From the NCBI RefSeq assembly GCF_016650695.1, contig NZ_JAEKFH010000003.1, positions 330,001 through 394,000 on the forward strand: a stretch of DNA of 64,000 nt, given 5' to 3'. The DNA comes from Pseudomonas sp. TH41 (GTDB taxonomy: Bacteria > Pseudomonadota > Gammaproteobacteria > Pseudomonadales > Pseudomonadaceae). Of the stretch, positions 53,682 through 63,087 are shown in pieces (positions within the stretch are counted from its first letter, which is position 1; each line of letters begins with the position of its first letter). The notes under the pieces were generated by a model. That model ran no database searches. It worked only from the letters and a program-made list of their open reading frames with translations, and had not been told where the DNA came from. The position numbers were made by a program, and so were the translations under genes.

Positions 53682-56073
53682 TCATCACGCCGTAGAGAAG
53701 ACCCAGGCCGAACTGGCTGAACTGTTCGCCAAGGACCTGACCACCGGTGTCGGCCGCAGCGTCAAGCACGACAGCGCCGCCAAGCATGTGTCCGGCGAAG
53801 CGCAGTACATCGACGATCGCCTGGAATTTCCGAATCAGCTGCATGTTTATGCCCGACTGTCGGACCGCGCCCACGCGAAAATAATCAGCATCGACACCCA
53901 GCCGTGTTACGCCTTCGACGGGGTGCGCATCGCCATCACCCACAAAGACGTTCCGGGTTTGAAAGACATCGGCCCACTGATGCCGGGCGACCCGCTGCTG
54001 GCCATCGACGATGTGCAATTCGTCGGTCAGGTGGTGCTCGCAGTCGCGGCGAAAGACCTGGAAACCGCGCGCCAGGCCGCAATGGCCGCGATCATTGAAT
54101 ACGAAGATCTGGAACCGGTACTGGACGTCGTCGAAGCCCTGCGCAAACGCCACTTCGTGCTCGACAGTCACACACACCAGCGGGGGGATTCGGCCAATGC
54201 GTTGGCAACGGCTGAACATCGCATTCAGGGCACGCTGCACATTGGCGGCCAGGAACACTTCTACCTCGAAACCCAAATCTCTTCGGTGATGCCGACGGAA
54301 GATGGCGGGATGATCGTCTACTGCTCGACGCAAAACCCCACCGAAGTGCAGAAACTGGTGGCGGAAGTGCTGGACGTGTCGATGAACAAAATCGTCGTCG
54401 ACATGCGCCGCATGGGCGGTGGTTTTGGCGGTAAGGAAACCCAGGCCGCGAGCCCGGCGTGCCTCTGCGCCGTCATCGCGCACCTGACCGGCCAGCCGAC
54501 CAAAATGCGCCTGCCACGGGTCGAAGACATGCTGATGACCGGCAAGCGTCACCCGTTCTACGTCGAGTATGACGTGGGCTTCGACAGCACCGGCCGCTTG
54601 CACGGTATCGCCCTGGAACTGGCCGGGAACTGCGGTTGCTCGCCGGACTTGTCGGCCTCGATTGTCGACCGTGCGATGTTCCACGCCGACAACTCGTACT
54701 ACCTGGGCGACGCGACCATCAACGGTCATCGCTGCAAGACCAACACCGCGTCGAACACCGCTTATCGGGGTTTCGGCGGCCCGCAAGGCATGGTCGCCAT
54801 CGAGGAAGTGATGGACGCGATTGCCCGTCATCTGGCCCTTGATCCGCTGGCGGTGCGCAAGGCCAACTACTATGGCAAGACCGAGCGCAACGTCACCCAT
54901 TATTACCAGACCGTCGAGCACAACATGCTCGAGGAAATGACCGCTGAGCTGGAAGAAAGCAGCCAGTACGCCGAGCGCCGTGAAGCGATCCGTCGCTACA
55001 ACGCCAACAGTCCGATCCTGAAAAAAGGCCTGGCGTTGACCCCGGTGAAATTCGGTATCTCCTTCACCGCCAGCTTCCTCAACCAGGCCGGTGCGCTGAT
55101 CCACATTTACACCGACGGCAGCATTCACCTGAACCATGGCGGCACCGAGATGGGCCAGGGGTTGAACACCAAGGTTGCTCAGGTGGTGGCCGAAGTGTTC
55201 CAGGTGGAAATGGACCGTGTGCAGATCACCGCGACCAACACCGACAAGGTGCCGAACACCTCGCCGACTGCGGCTTCCAGCGGTGCCGACCTGAACGGCA
55301 AAGCGGCGCAGAACGCTGCAGAGATCATCAAGAAACGCCTGGTCGAGTTCGCCGCGCGGCAGTACAAGGTCAGCGAAGAAGACGTCGAGTTCCACAATGG
55401 CCACGTGCGCGTTCGCGATCACATCCTGACGTTCGAAGCGCTGATCCAGCAGGCGTATTTTGCTCAGGTGTCGCTGTCGAGCACCGGGTTCTACAAAACC
55501 CCGAAAATTTTCTACGACCGCAGCCAGGCCCGTGGCCGGCCGTTCTACTACTACGCCTTTGGCGCGGCGTGCTGCGAAGTGATCGTCGACACCCTGACCG
55601 GCGAGTACAAGATGCTGCGTACTGACATCCTCCACGACGTCGGCGACTCGCTGAACCCGGCGATCGACATAGGCCAGGTCGAGGGTGGTTTCATTCAGGG
55701 CATGGGCTGGCTGACCATGGAAGAACTGGTGTGGAACAACAAAGGCAAACTGATGACCAACGGCCCGGCGAGCTACAAGATCCCGGCCGTGGCGGACATG
55801 CCTTTGGACCTGCGGGTGAAGCTGGTGGAAAACCGCAAGAACCCGGAAGACACGGTGTTCCACTCCAAGGCCGTGGGTGAACCGCCGTTCATGCTCGGCA
55901 TCGCCTCGTGGTGTGCGATCAAGGATGCCGTGGCGAGTTTGGGTGACTACAAGCATCAACCGAAAATCGACGCACCGGCGACCCCGGAGCGGGTGTTGTG
56001 GGGCTGTGAACAGATGCGGCAGTTGAAGGTGGCGAAAGCCGCCGAGGCTGAGCCGGAGTTGGCTTCGCTTTAA
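53674..56073 (+). CDS. xdhB: Xanthine dehydrogenase molybdopterin subunit XdhB
   Basis: Molybdenum-binding catalytic subunit of 799 residues. Moco and substrate motifs are visible: G-G-G-F-G-G-K-E-T-Q-A (about 248), A-Y-R-G-F-G-G-P-Q-G (Arg for substrate), N-H-G-G-T-E-M-G-Q-G-L and the catalytic-Glu motif V-G-E-P-P-F-M-L-G. Together with XdhA it forms the bacterial XDH heterotetramer. A block of degenerate REP sequences separates it from xdhC. Confidence 0.97.
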   Translation: MSNHHAVEKTQAELAELFAKDLTTGVGRSVKHDSAAKHVSGEAQYIDDRLEFPNQLHVYARLSDRAHAKIISIDTQPCYAFDGVRIAITHKDVPGLKDIGPLMPGDPLLAIDDVQFVGQVVLAVAAKDLETARQAAMAAIIEYEDLEPVLDVVEALRKRHFVLDSHTHQRGDSANALATAEHRIQGTLHIGGQEHFYLETQISSVMPTEDGGMIVYCSTQNPTEVQKLVAEVLDVSMNKIVVDMRRMGGGFGGKETQAASPACLCAVIAHLTGQPTKMRLPRVEDMLMTGKRHPFYVEYDVGFDSTGRLHGIALELAGNCGCSPDLSASIVDRAMFHADNSYYLGDATINGHRCKTNTASNTAYRGFGGPQGMVAIEEVMDAIARHLALDPLAVRKANYYGKTERNVTHYYQTVEHNMLEEMTAELEESSQYAERREAIRRYNANSPILKKGLALTPVKFGISFTASFLNQAGALIHIYTDGSIHLNHGGTEMGQGLNTKVAQVVAEVFQVEMDRVQITATNTDKVPNTSPTAASSGADLNGKAAQNAAEIIKKRLVEFAARQYKVSEEDVEFHNGHVRVRDHILTFEALIQQAYFAQVSLSSTGFYKTPKIFYDRSQARGRPFYYYAFGAACCEVIVDTLTGEYKMLRTDILHDVGDSLNPAIDIGQVEGGFIQGMGWLTMEELVWNNKGKLMTNGPASYKIPAVADMPLDLRVKLVENRKNPEDTVFHSKAVGEPPFMLGIASWCAIKDAVASLGDYKHQPKIDAPATPERVLWGCEQMRQLKVAKAAEAEPELASL

Positions 56074-56087
56074 GACCGAGGCGCGGC

Positions 56088-56230
56088 CATCGCGAGCAGG
56101 CTCGCTCCCACAGTTGATCGCATTGCCTTGTGGGAATGGGCTTGCTCCCACAATTGATTGCGGTCCCTTCTGGGGATGGGCTTGCTCTCACAGTGATCGC
56201 ATTCCCCTGTGGGAGCGAGCCTGCTCGCGA
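56088..56230. repeat. Four REP-B units between xdhB and xdhC
   Basis: Two good units (56088-56112 and 56205-56230, inverted to each other) frame two degenerate ones with GGGAATGGGCTTGCTCCCAC and GGGGATGGGCTTGCTCTCAC. The array lies inside the probable xdh operon and adds about 190 bp before xdhC. Confidence 0.85.
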
Positions 56231-56267
56231 AGAGGCCCGAACAGACAACAACGATGTCGAGGTGGAT

Positions 56268-57110
56268 ATGTACAACTGGATCGACGCCCTCGCCGACCTG
56301 CAATCCCGGGGTGAACCCTGCGTGTTGGTGACCATCATCGAAGAGCTCGGCTCGACGCCGCGCAATGCCGGCTCGAAGATGGTCATCAGCGCTAACCAGA
56401 CGTTCGACACCATTGGTGGCGGGCATCTGGAATACAAGGCCATGCAGATTGGCCGGGAGATGCTTGCCAGCGGTAAGCAGGACACGCATCTGGAGCGCTT
56501 CAGCCTGGGTGCCAGTCTGGGCCAGTGCTGCGGCGGTGCGACCGTGTTGCTGTTCGAACCAATGGGCCAGGTCCAGGCGCAAATTGCCGTGTTCGGCGCC
56601 GGCCACGTCGGTCGGGCCCTGGTGCCGCTGCTCGCCAGCCTGCCTTGCCGGGTGCGCTGGATCGACTCGCGGGAAGACGAGTTCCCGGAACAGATCCCCC
56701 ACGGCGTGCGCAAAATTGTCGCCGAAGAACCGGTGGACGAAATTGATGACCTGCCCGCCGGCAGCTACTGCATTGTCATGACCCACAACCACCAGCTCGA
56801 CCTTGAACTCACCGCCGCGATTCTCAAGCGCAACGACTTTGCTTACTTCGGCCTGATCGGTTCGAAGACCAAACGGGTGAAGTTCGAACATCGCCTGCGC
56901 GACCGCGGTTTTGACAGCAGCGTGCTGCAACGCATGCGCTGCCCGATGGGCCTCGGCGAAGTCAAAGGCAAGTTGCCTGTGGAAATCGCCATCTCCATCG
57001 CCGGCGAAATCATCGCCACCTATAACGCCAATTTCGGCCAGCACACTGCCAGCGCCGGATCGATTGCCAAACTGCTGCCTGCTTCACGTCGCAGCCAAGC
57101 CTCCCATTGA
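56268..57110 (+). CDS. xdhC: Xanthine dehydrogenase accessory protein XdhC
   Basis: A 280-residue protein that binds sulfurated molybdenum cofactor and inserts it into XdhB. N-terminal XdhC/CoxI domain P-C-V-L-V-T-I-I-E-E-L-G-S-T-P-R and G-G-G-H-L-E-Y-K-A; C-terminal Rossmann-like domain (I-A-V-F-G-A-G-H-V-G-R-A-L). ATG 56268 is chosen because GAGGTGG lies just upstream; the open frame before it is REP sequence. guaD begins 8 bp after its stop. Confidence 0.95.
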   Translation: MYNWIDALADLQSRGEPCVLVTIIEELGSTPRNAGSKMVISANQTFDTIGGGHLEYKAMQIGREMLASGKQDTHLERFSLGASLGQCCGGATVLLFEPMGQVQAQIAVFGAGHVGRALVPLLASLPCRVRWIDSREDEFPEQIPHGVRKIVAEEPVDEIDDLPAGSYCIVMTHNHQLDLELTAAILKRNDFAYFGLIGSKTKRVKFEHRLRDRGFDSSVLQRMRCPMGLGEVKGKLPVEIAISIAGEIIATYNANFGQHTASAGSIAKLLPASRRSQASH

Positions 57111-57118
57111 GAACGCTC

Positions 57119-58423
57119 ATGCCTCAGACTCGCAAAGCCTACCGCGCCGCTATCCTGCACAGCATCGCCGACCCAGCCGAAGTGGGCATCGAAGCCTCTT
57201 ATGAGTATTTCGAGGACGGCTTGCTGGTCATTGATAACGGCCAGATCAGCGCACTGGGCCATGCCAGCGAATTGCTGCCGACCCTGCCCGCCGATATCGA
57301 CATCACTCATTATCAAGACGCACTGATTACGCCTGGCTTCATCGACACGCATATCCACTTGCCGCAAACCGGCATGGTCGGTGCTTATGGCGAGCAACTG
57401 CTGGACTGGCTCAACACCTACACCTTCCCGTGCGAAAGCCAGTTCGCCGACAAGGCTCACGCCGACGAAGTCGCCGACATTTTCATCAAGGAACTGCTGC
57501 GCAATGGCACCACCACCGCGCTGGTGTTCGGCAGCGTGCACCCGCAATCGGTGAATTCATTCTTCGAAGCCGCCGAACAGCTGGACCTGCGGATGATCGC
57601 CGGCAAGGTGATGATGGACCGCAACGCGCCGGACTACCTGACCGATACCGCCGAATCCAGCTACGTGGAAAGCAAGGCGCTGATCGAACGCTGGCACGGC
57701 AAAGGTCGGCTGCACTACGCCGTCACCCCGCGCTTCGCCCCGACCAGCACCCCGGAACAACTGACCCTCGCCGGCCAGTTGCTCAGCGAATTCCCGGATC
57801 TGTACATGCAGACCCACATCAGCGAAAACCTCAAGGAAGTCGAGTGGGTCAAGGCGCTGTTCCCGGAGCGTAAAGGCTATCTGGACGTCTATGACCACTA
57901 CCAACTGCTGGGCGAGCGCTCAGTGTTCGCCCACGGCGTGCACCTGTGCGATGACGAATGCGCGCGCCTTGCAGAAACCGGTTCGGCGATTGCCTTCTGC
58001 CCGACCTCTAACTTCTTCCTCGGCAGCGGTTTGTTCAACCTGCCGATGGCCGAGAAGCACAAGTTGAACGTCGGTTTGGGCACTGACGTTGGCGGCGGCA
58101 CCAGTTTCTCGCTCCTGCAAACGCTGAATGAAGCGTACAAGGTCATGCAACTTCAAGGTGCGCGACTGAGCCCGTTCAAATCGTTGTACCTGGCCACCCT
58201 CGGCGGCGCACGGGCACTGCGACTGGAAGACAAGATCGGCACCCTGCAACCGGGCACCGACGCCGATTTCCTGGTGCTCGACTACAACGCCACGCCGCTG
58301 CTGAGCTATCGCTTGAAGCAGGCGAAAAACATTGCCGAGACGTTGTTTGTATTGATGACGCTGGGGGATGACCGGACGGTGTTGCAGACGTATGCGGCGG
58401 GGAATCAGGTGCATCAGCGCTAA
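57119..58423 (+). CDS. guaD: Guanine deaminase
   Basis: Zinc amidohydrolase of 434 residues that converts guanine to xanthine, the substrate of XdhAB. Metal motif D-T-H-I-H-L-P-Q-T (about 76-84), then H-I-S-E-N (His), F-A-H-G-V-H-L (His) and G-L-G-T-D-V-G-G-G-T (Asp). ATG 57119 (M-P-Q-T-R-K-A) is preferred to the TTG four codons earlier. Last gene of the xdhABC-guaD operon; a strong terminator follows. Confidence 0.96.
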   Translation: MPQTRKAYRAAILHSIADPAEVGIEASYEYFEDGLLVIDNGQISALGHASELLPTLPADIDITHYQDALITPGFIDTHIHLPQTGMVGAYGEQLLDWLNTYTFPCESQFADKAHADEVADIFIKELLRNGTTTALVFGSVHPQSVNSFFEAAEQLDLRMIAGKVMMDRNAPDYLTDTAESSYVESKALIERWHGKGRLHYAVTPRFAPTSTPEQLTLAGQLLSEFPDLYMQTHISENLKEVEWVKALFPERKGYLDVYDHYQLLGERSVFAHGVHLCDDECARLAETGSAIAFCPTSNFFLGSGLFNLPMAEKHKLNVGLGTDVGGGTSFSLLQTLNEAYKVMQLQGARLSPFKSLYLATLGGARALRLEDKIGTLQPGTDADFLVLDYNATPLLSYRLKQAKNIAETLFVLMTLGDDRTVLQTYAAGNQVHQR

Positions 58424-58437
58424 GGTTTTACAGGCAC

Positions 58438-58476
58438 AAAAAATCCCCCGCAATCGATGGTTGCGGGGGATTTTTT
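58438..58476 (+). terminator. Rho-independent terminator after guaD
   Basis: AAAAAATCCCCCGCAA and TTGCGGGGGATTTTTT make a perfect 16-bp stem around a 7-base loop, with the T-run built into the stem. It works in both directions, so it can also end transcripts of the convergent GntR gene. Confidence 0.93.
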
Positions 58477-58481
58477 ATGAT

Positions 58482-58583
58482 CTGTAGGAGCGAGCTTGCT
58501 CGCGATGGGCTTGAGGACGCCAGGGGGTGTCAGACTTCCCGCGTAATCGTTTACGACCATCGCGAGCAAGCTCGCTCCTACAG
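58482..58583. repeat. REP-B inverted pair
   Basis: CTGTAGGAGCGAGCTTGCTC at 58482 pairs perfectly over 27 bp with CCATCGCGAGCAAGCTCGCT ending at 58583. The right arm overlaps the last 6 bp of the convergent GntR gene. Confidence 0.92.
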
Positions 58584-59342
58584 TTTGGCGGTCGGCCGCC
58601 CTGGCTTCTTGGTCTGCAACAAATGCGAGAACACCGCATGCAAATCATCCGACGCGCTTTCTTCGTCGAGGTTGAGTTTGCTGTCGATGTGATCCATGTG
58701 ATGCATCATCAGGTTCACCGCCAGCTCACCGTTGCGTGCTTCGATCGCGTCGATCAGTTGCGTGTGCTCGTCGTAAGAGCAATGCGAACGGTTGCCACTT
58801 TCGTACTGCGCGATGATCAACGAGGTCTGGGAGACGAGGCTGCGCTGGAAGCTGATCAGCGGGGCATTCTTCGCCGCCTCGGCCAGTTTCAGGTGGAATT
58901 CGCCCGACAGACGGATGCCGGCACCGCGATCGCCGCGGGAGAAGCTGTCCCGCTCGTCGTTGACCATTTGGCGCAACTCGGCAATCTGCTCGGCGGTAGC
59001 GTGCTGCACCGCCAGCTCAGTGATTGCTCGCTCCACCAGACGCCGTGCCAGGAAGACCTGACGGGCTTCTTCGACGCTCGGGCTGGCGACGACAGCGCCA
59101 CGATTCGGTCGCAGCAGCACAACGCCTTCATGGGCCAAACGCGACAACGCGCGGCGAATGATGGTGCGGCTGACCCCGAAAATTTCCCCCAGCGCTTCTT
59201 CGCTCAACTTGGTGCCGGGCGCCAGACGCTGTTCGAGGATGGCCTCGAAGATATGCGCGTAGACAATATCGTCCTGGGTACCACTGCGGCCGGCTTTGCC
59301 TGCGCGTGGCTGTTTCTTTAGGGGTTGCAACTGTTCGTTCAT
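58578..59342 (-). CDS. GntR-family regulator (FCD domain)
   Basis: A 254-residue FadR-type regulator: HTH A-P-G-T-K-L-S-E-E-A-L-G-E-I-F-G-V-S-R-T-I-I-R-R-A-L-S-R-L at about 45-73 and an FCD domain with metal-type His residues (F-H-L-K-L-A, M-M-H-H-M). ATG 59342 (M-N-E-Q-L-Q) is chosen; upstream in-frame starts give a long tail without family support. It is divergent from the BenE-like transporter gene at 59681 and may control it. The C-terminal 58 bases of the repeat-rich flank add P-G-R-P-T-A-K-L. Confidence 0.9.
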   Translation of the reverse strand: MNEQLQPLKKQPRAGKAGRSGTQDDIVYAHIFEAILEQRLAPGTKLSEEALGEIFGVSRTIIRRALSRLAHEGVVLLRPNRGAVVASPSVEEARQVFLARRLVERAITELAVQHATAEQIAELRQMVNDERDSFSRGDRGAGIRLSGEFHLKLAEAAKNAPLISFQRSLVSQTSLIIAQYESGNRSHCSYDEHTQLIDAIEARNGELAVNLMMHHMDHIDSKLNLDEESASDDLHAVFSHLLQTKKPGRPTAKL

Positions 59343-59545
59343 GGGCACTCGAGTCGGGAGAACTGCGGCGAATTGACCGTGACTGTAATACGGCACAGTG
59401 GGTCGCTGGCAAGTATCGCGTAAAAAACACCGCGATTGTACACAATGGATGGTGGCAACACGACTGTACGGCTGTTTGTTGCCTCCGCTGTACTGCAACG
59501 ACGGGTTACTTTTGAGTTTAGGCTTTAACGCAGAATCCGCGATCT

Positions 59546-59630
59546 CTGTGGGAGCGAGCCTGCTCGCGATGGTGTGTCAATCGACACCGATGTATCTGAC
59601 ACTCCATCGCGAGCAGGCTCGCTCCCACAG
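59546..59630. repeat. REP-B inverted pair
   Basis: CTGTGGGAGCGAGCCTGCTC at 59546 pairs over 27 bp with CCATCGCGAGCAGGCTCGCT ending at 59630. It sits in the divergent region between the GntR and BenE-like genes, an unusual place for a REP because it is 50 bp upstream of a start codon. Confidence 0.92.
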
Positions 59631-59680
59631 GGTATTGCGGCGCTACGGACATCTTTATCTGAGCAAGGAACACCGCTGTC

Positions 59681-60874
59681 ATGAATGACGCCACGCACAC
59701 GCAACTGCGCCCATTGGCCGACACATCACCCTCGGCCATCGTGGCCGGGTTCATCGCGATGATGACCGGTTACACCAGTTCACTGGTGCTGATGTTCCAG
59801 GCCGGGCAAGCGGCTGGCCTGACCAGCGGGCAGATTTCGTCGTGGATCTGGGCGATTTCGATTGGCATGGCGGTGTGTTCGATCGGCCTGTCCCTGCGCT
59901 ATCGCACCCCGATCACCATTGCCTGGTCGACCCCCGGCGCCGCGCTGCTGATCACCAGCCTGGGCGGTGTGACTTACGGCGAAGCCATCGGCGCCTATAT
60001 TACGTGTGCGGTGCTGGTGACCCTGTGTGGTCTGACCGGCAGCTTCGAACGGCTGGTGAAAAAAATTCCGGCCTCCTTGGCTGCAGCGTTGCTGGCGGGG
60101 ATTTTGTTCAAGATCGGCAGCGAGATTTTTGTTGCCGCTCAGCACCGAACAGGACTGGTGTTGGGGATGTTCTTCACGTACCTCGTGATCAAACGCCTGT
60201 CGCCGCGTTATGCGGTGCTCGCCGCGCTGCTGATCGGCACCGCACTGTCGGGGCTCATGGGTTTGCTGGACTTCAGCGGCTTTCACCTGGAAGTGGCGAC
60301 GCCGATCTGGACCACCCCGCATTTCTCCCTGGCCGCGACCATCAGCATCGGCATTCCGCTGTTCGTGGTGGCGATGACTTCGCAAAACATGCCGGGCATT
60401 GCCGTATTGCGTGCCGACGGTTACACGGTGCCGGCCTCGCCGCTGATCACCACCACTGGCATCGCCTCGCTGCTGCTTGCGCCGTTCGGTTCCCACGGGA
60501 TCAACCTGGCGGCCATCAGCGCAGCCATTTGCACCGGGCCGCACGCCCATGAGGATCGCAACAAGCGCTACACGGCGGCCGTATGGTGCGGGATTTTCTA
60601 CGGGATCGCCGGGGTGTTCGGCGCGACGTTGGCGGCGTTGTTTGCTGCGTTGCCGAAAGAACTGGTGCTGTCGATTGCGGCGCTGGCGTTGTTCGGCTCG
60701 ATCATCAATGGCTTGAACATCGCCATGAGCGAAGTGAAGGAACGTGAAGCGGCGTTGATCACGTTCATGGTCACGGCGTCGGGGCTGACGCTGTTTTCCA
60801 TTGGGTCGGCGTTTTGGGGGATTGTGGCGGGGGTGTTGACGCTGGTGATTTTGAATTGGCGCAAGGTGCCTTGA
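59681..60874 (+). CDS. BenE-family inner-membrane transporter
   Basis: A 397-residue membrane protein with about 11-12 hydrophobic segments of the BenE family (proton symporters named after benzoate). Typical blocks are F-I-A-M-M-T-G-Y-T-S-S-L-V-L, I-A-W-S-T-P-G-A-A-L-L, S-Q-N-M-P-G-I-A-V-L and T-G-P-H-A-H. BenE is related to nucleobase transporters of the same fold. Here it stands next to purine genes rather than ben genes, so a purine-related substrate is possible. AAGGAACACCGCTGTC precedes ATG 59681. Confidence 0.9.
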   Translation: MNDATHTQLRPLADTSPSAIVAGFIAMMTGYTSSLVLMFQAGQAAGLTSGQISSWIWAISIGMAVCSIGLSLRYRTPITIAWSTPGAALLITSLGGVTYGEAIGAYITCAVLVTLCGLTGSFERLVKKIPASLAAALLAGILFKIGSEIFVAAQHRTGLVLGMFFTYLVIKRLSPRYAVLAALLIGTALSGLMGLLDFSGFHLEVATPIWTTPHFSLAATISIGIPLFVVAMTSQNMPGIAVLRADGYTVPASPLITTTGIASLLLAPFGSHGINLAAISAAICTGPHAHEDRNKRYTAAVWCGIFYGIAGVFGATLAALFAALPKELVLSIAALALFGSIINGLNIAMSEVKEREAALITFMVTASGLTLFSIGSAFWGIVAGVLTLVILNWRKVP

Positions 60875-60886
60875 AACACGCCCCTC

Positions 60887-60986
60887 TGTAGGAGCGAGCT
60901 TGCTCGCGAAAAACGTTAACAATGACGTGGGCCGCTTGAATGCACACGTTGTCTGGACGTCTTTCGCGAGCAAGCTCGCTCCTACA
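60887..60986. repeat. REP-B inverted pair
   Basis: TGTAGGAGCGAGCTTGCTCG at 60887 and the inverse ending at 60986, 23 bp each, 12 bp after the transporter stop. Confidence 0.92.
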
Positions 60987-60998
60987 AAAAGCAGGCAT

Positions 60999-61031
60999 AA
61001 AAAAACGGCGACCCTTGGGCCGCCGTTTTTT
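60999..61031. terminator. Bidirectional rho-independent terminator
   Basis: AAAAAAACGGCG and CGCCGTTTTTT pair around ACCCTTGGGC. It serves the transporter gene on the plus strand and yggL, which ends at 61038, on the minus strand. Confidence 0.9.
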
Positions 61032-61037
61032 AGAACA

Positions 61038-61382
61038 TCAAGCTACCGGATTGATCGGCTTTTCCGGGTACCAGACGTCGATCAGCGGGCTGACGGTTGC
61101 TTCGGTCAGTTCGCTGCGGCCTTTGAGCCAGGCTTCAACAGCGGCACGCTGCTCTTCGGAAACCGAGCCACGCTTCTGCAGGCAAACCAGACCGAAGTCG
61201 TCGCCGCCGACATAGCCCAGACCATTGGCTTCCATGGCTTCTTTCAGGAACGCGTCGAGGAAAGCATCAATGGCTTCATCAGCCAAATCTTCTTTGAAAT
61301 CCAGGTTCAGTTCGAAACCCAGCTCTTGAAATTCATCGACGCACAGTTTTTTGCGCAGACGCTGGGAACGGTTAGTCGCCAT
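61038..61382 (-). CDS. yggL: YggL family 50S ribosome-binding protein
   Basis: A 114-residue acidic cytosolic protein (DUF469). Family blocks R-S-Q-R-L-R-K-K-L-C-V-D-E-F-Q-E-L-G-F and L-D-F-K-E-D-L-A-D-E, A-N-G-L-G-Y-V-G-G-D-D-F-G-L are plain. The E. coli protein binds the large ribosomal subunit and affects growth. ATG 61382 (M-A-T-N-R-S) is used; the in-frame start at 61397 lacks a ribosome site. Confidence 0.93.
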   Translation of the reverse strand: MATNRSQRLRKKLCVDEFQELGFELNLDFKEDLADEAIDAFLDAFLKEAMEANGLGYVGGDDFGLVCLQKRGSVSEEQRAAVEAWLKGRSELTEATVSPLIDVWYPEKPINPVA

Positions 61383-61615
61383 TGGAACAATCCTCATAAG
61401 TAATAACGGGCGGCACTTTAGCAGTTTAAGCCGCCAATTGCCCGAATCTCTGGGCTTGCGGGCCTACCATCGGTAAAAAATAGCGCATTAGAGGGCCAGG
61501 GCACGGCACAAGCCGCTACAGCTTGGGGCATAATGCCGACACTTTCGTGACCACTGAGGGAATTTATCTTCATGCCCTCGTCTTTTTCCCCCTCGGCTGT
61601 AGGGTTTTATTTCAG

Positions 61616-63076
61616 ATGATCAAATCTTTGCGTCCATTGTTGCTGGCCGGTTTTCTGCTCCCACTGGCCTTCTCCGTCTCTGCTGAGCCCATCAATACCG
61701 CCCTGTCGCCCAATGTCGAGAAAGCCCTCAAGGCCAGCAAACTGCAGGACAACGCCCTGTCGCTGGTGATGATCCCGCTCACCGGCCCTGGCACCCCGAC
61801 CGTGTTCAACGCTGACGTCTCGGTCAACCCGGCCTCGACCATGAAGTTGGTCACGACTTACGCGGCGCTGGAAATGCTCGGTCCGAATCACCAGTGGAAA
61901 ACCGAGTTTTACACCGACGGCACCCTGAGCGGCGGCATCCTCAACGGCAACCTCTACCTCAAGGGTGGTGGCGATCCGAAGCTGAACATGGAAAAACTCT
62001 GGCTGCTGATGCGCGACCTGCGCGCCAATGGCGTGACGCAAATCACCGGCGACCTCGTGCTGGATCGCAGTTTCTTCGTACAGCCGCAATTGCCCGAGTT
62101 CAACGATGATGGCAATGACGAGAACAAGCCGTTCCTGGTCAAGCCGGACTCGCTGATGGTCAACCTCAAGGCCCTGCGCTTTGTGGCGCGCAACGATAAT
62201 GGCCGAGTGCTGATCTCGGTCGAACCGCCGATTGCCAGCATCAACATCGAAAACCAGGTCAAAGCCATCAACTCCAAGCAATGCACCGGTGGCGTGCGCT
62301 ACAACCCGGTGACCCAGGCCGATGGCAGCGTGACCGTGACCGTTGGCGGTCAGTTGGGCGACGGTTGCAGCTCTCAGACCTACCTGTCGCTGCTCGACCA
62401 CGCGACCTACACCGCGGGTGCCGTGCGGGCGATCTGGAAGGAACTGGGTGGCAGCATTCAGGGCAAGGACCGTCTGGCGCCGACGCCAGGCAACGCCAAG
62501 GTCCTGGCTCGGGCTTTCTCGCCTGACCTCGCGGAAATCATTCGTGACATCAACAAATACAGCAACAACACCATGGCTCAGCAGCTGTTCCTGAGCCTGG
62601 GTCAAAAATTCCGCACTGACGCCGACGCCGACGATGCCAAAGCGGCGCAGCGTGTTGTACGTCAGTGGCTGGCGAAGAAAGGCATCACCGCACCGCACCT
62701 GGTGATGGAGAACGGCTCTGGCCTTTCCCGTGCCGAACGTGTGAGTGCGCGGGAAATGGCTGCGATGTTGCAGGCCGCATGGCGCAGCCCGTACGCCGCC
62801 GAGTTCATCAGTTCGATGCCGATTGCCGGCACCGACGGCACCATGCGCAAACGCCTGAAAACCACCGCGATGCGCGGTGAAGCCCACGTCAAGACCGGCA
62901 CGCTGAACACCGTGCGCGCGATTTCCGGCTTCAGCCGCGACGTCAACGGCAATACCTGGGCGGTGGTAGCGATCCTCAACGATAAGGCACCGTTTGGCGC
63001 GTCCTCGGTGCTGGATCAGGTGCTGCTGGACCTGTATCGCCAGCCAAAACTGCCGACCACGGCTTCTGTGTTGTAA
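61616..63076 (+). CDS. dacB: D-alanyl-D-alanine carboxypeptidase/endopeptidase PBP4 (DacB)
   Basis: Periplasmic peptidoglycan hydrolase of 486 residues, peptidase family S13. Signal peptide M-I-K-S-L-R-P-L-L-L-A-G-F-L-L-P-L-A with cleavage after V-S-A. Active-site triad: S-T-M-K (about 66-69), S-N-N in N-K-Y-S-N-N-T-M (about 317) and K-T-G in A-H-V-K-T-G-T-L (about 426). A family insertion domain lies between the first two. ATG 61616 gives a clean signal peptide; upstream frame to 61523 does not. Confidence 0.95.
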   Translation: MIKSLRPLLLAGFLLPLAFSVSAEPINTALSPNVEKALKASKLQDNALSLVMIPLTGPGTPTVFNADVSVNPASTMKLVTTYAALEMLGPNHQWKTEFYTDGTLSGGILNGNLYLKGGGDPKLNMEKLWLLMRDLRANGVTQITGDLVLDRSFFVQPQLPEFNDDGNDENKPFLVKPDSLMVNLKALRFVARNDNGRVLISVEPPIASINIENQVKAINSKQCTGGVRYNPVTQADGSVTVTVGGQLGDGCSSQTYLSLLDHATYTAGAVRAIWKELGGSIQGKDRLAPTPGNAKVLARAFSPDLAEIIRDINKYSNNTMAQQLFLSLGQKFRTDADADDAKAAQRVVRQWLAKKGITAPHLVMENGSGLSRAERVSAREMAAMLQAAWRSPYAAEFISSMPIAGTDGTMRKRLKTTAMRGEAHVKTGTLNTVRAISGFSRDVNGNTWAVVAILNDKAPFGASSVLDQVLLDLYRQPKLPTTASVL

Positions 63077-63087
63077 GCTTTTAACGG

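Noticed and set aside
53629-56151. 840-codon minus-strand frame opposite xdhB
   Set aside because: Antisense of XdhB, composition of His/Arg/Gly-rich type usual for antisense frames in GC-rich genomes.
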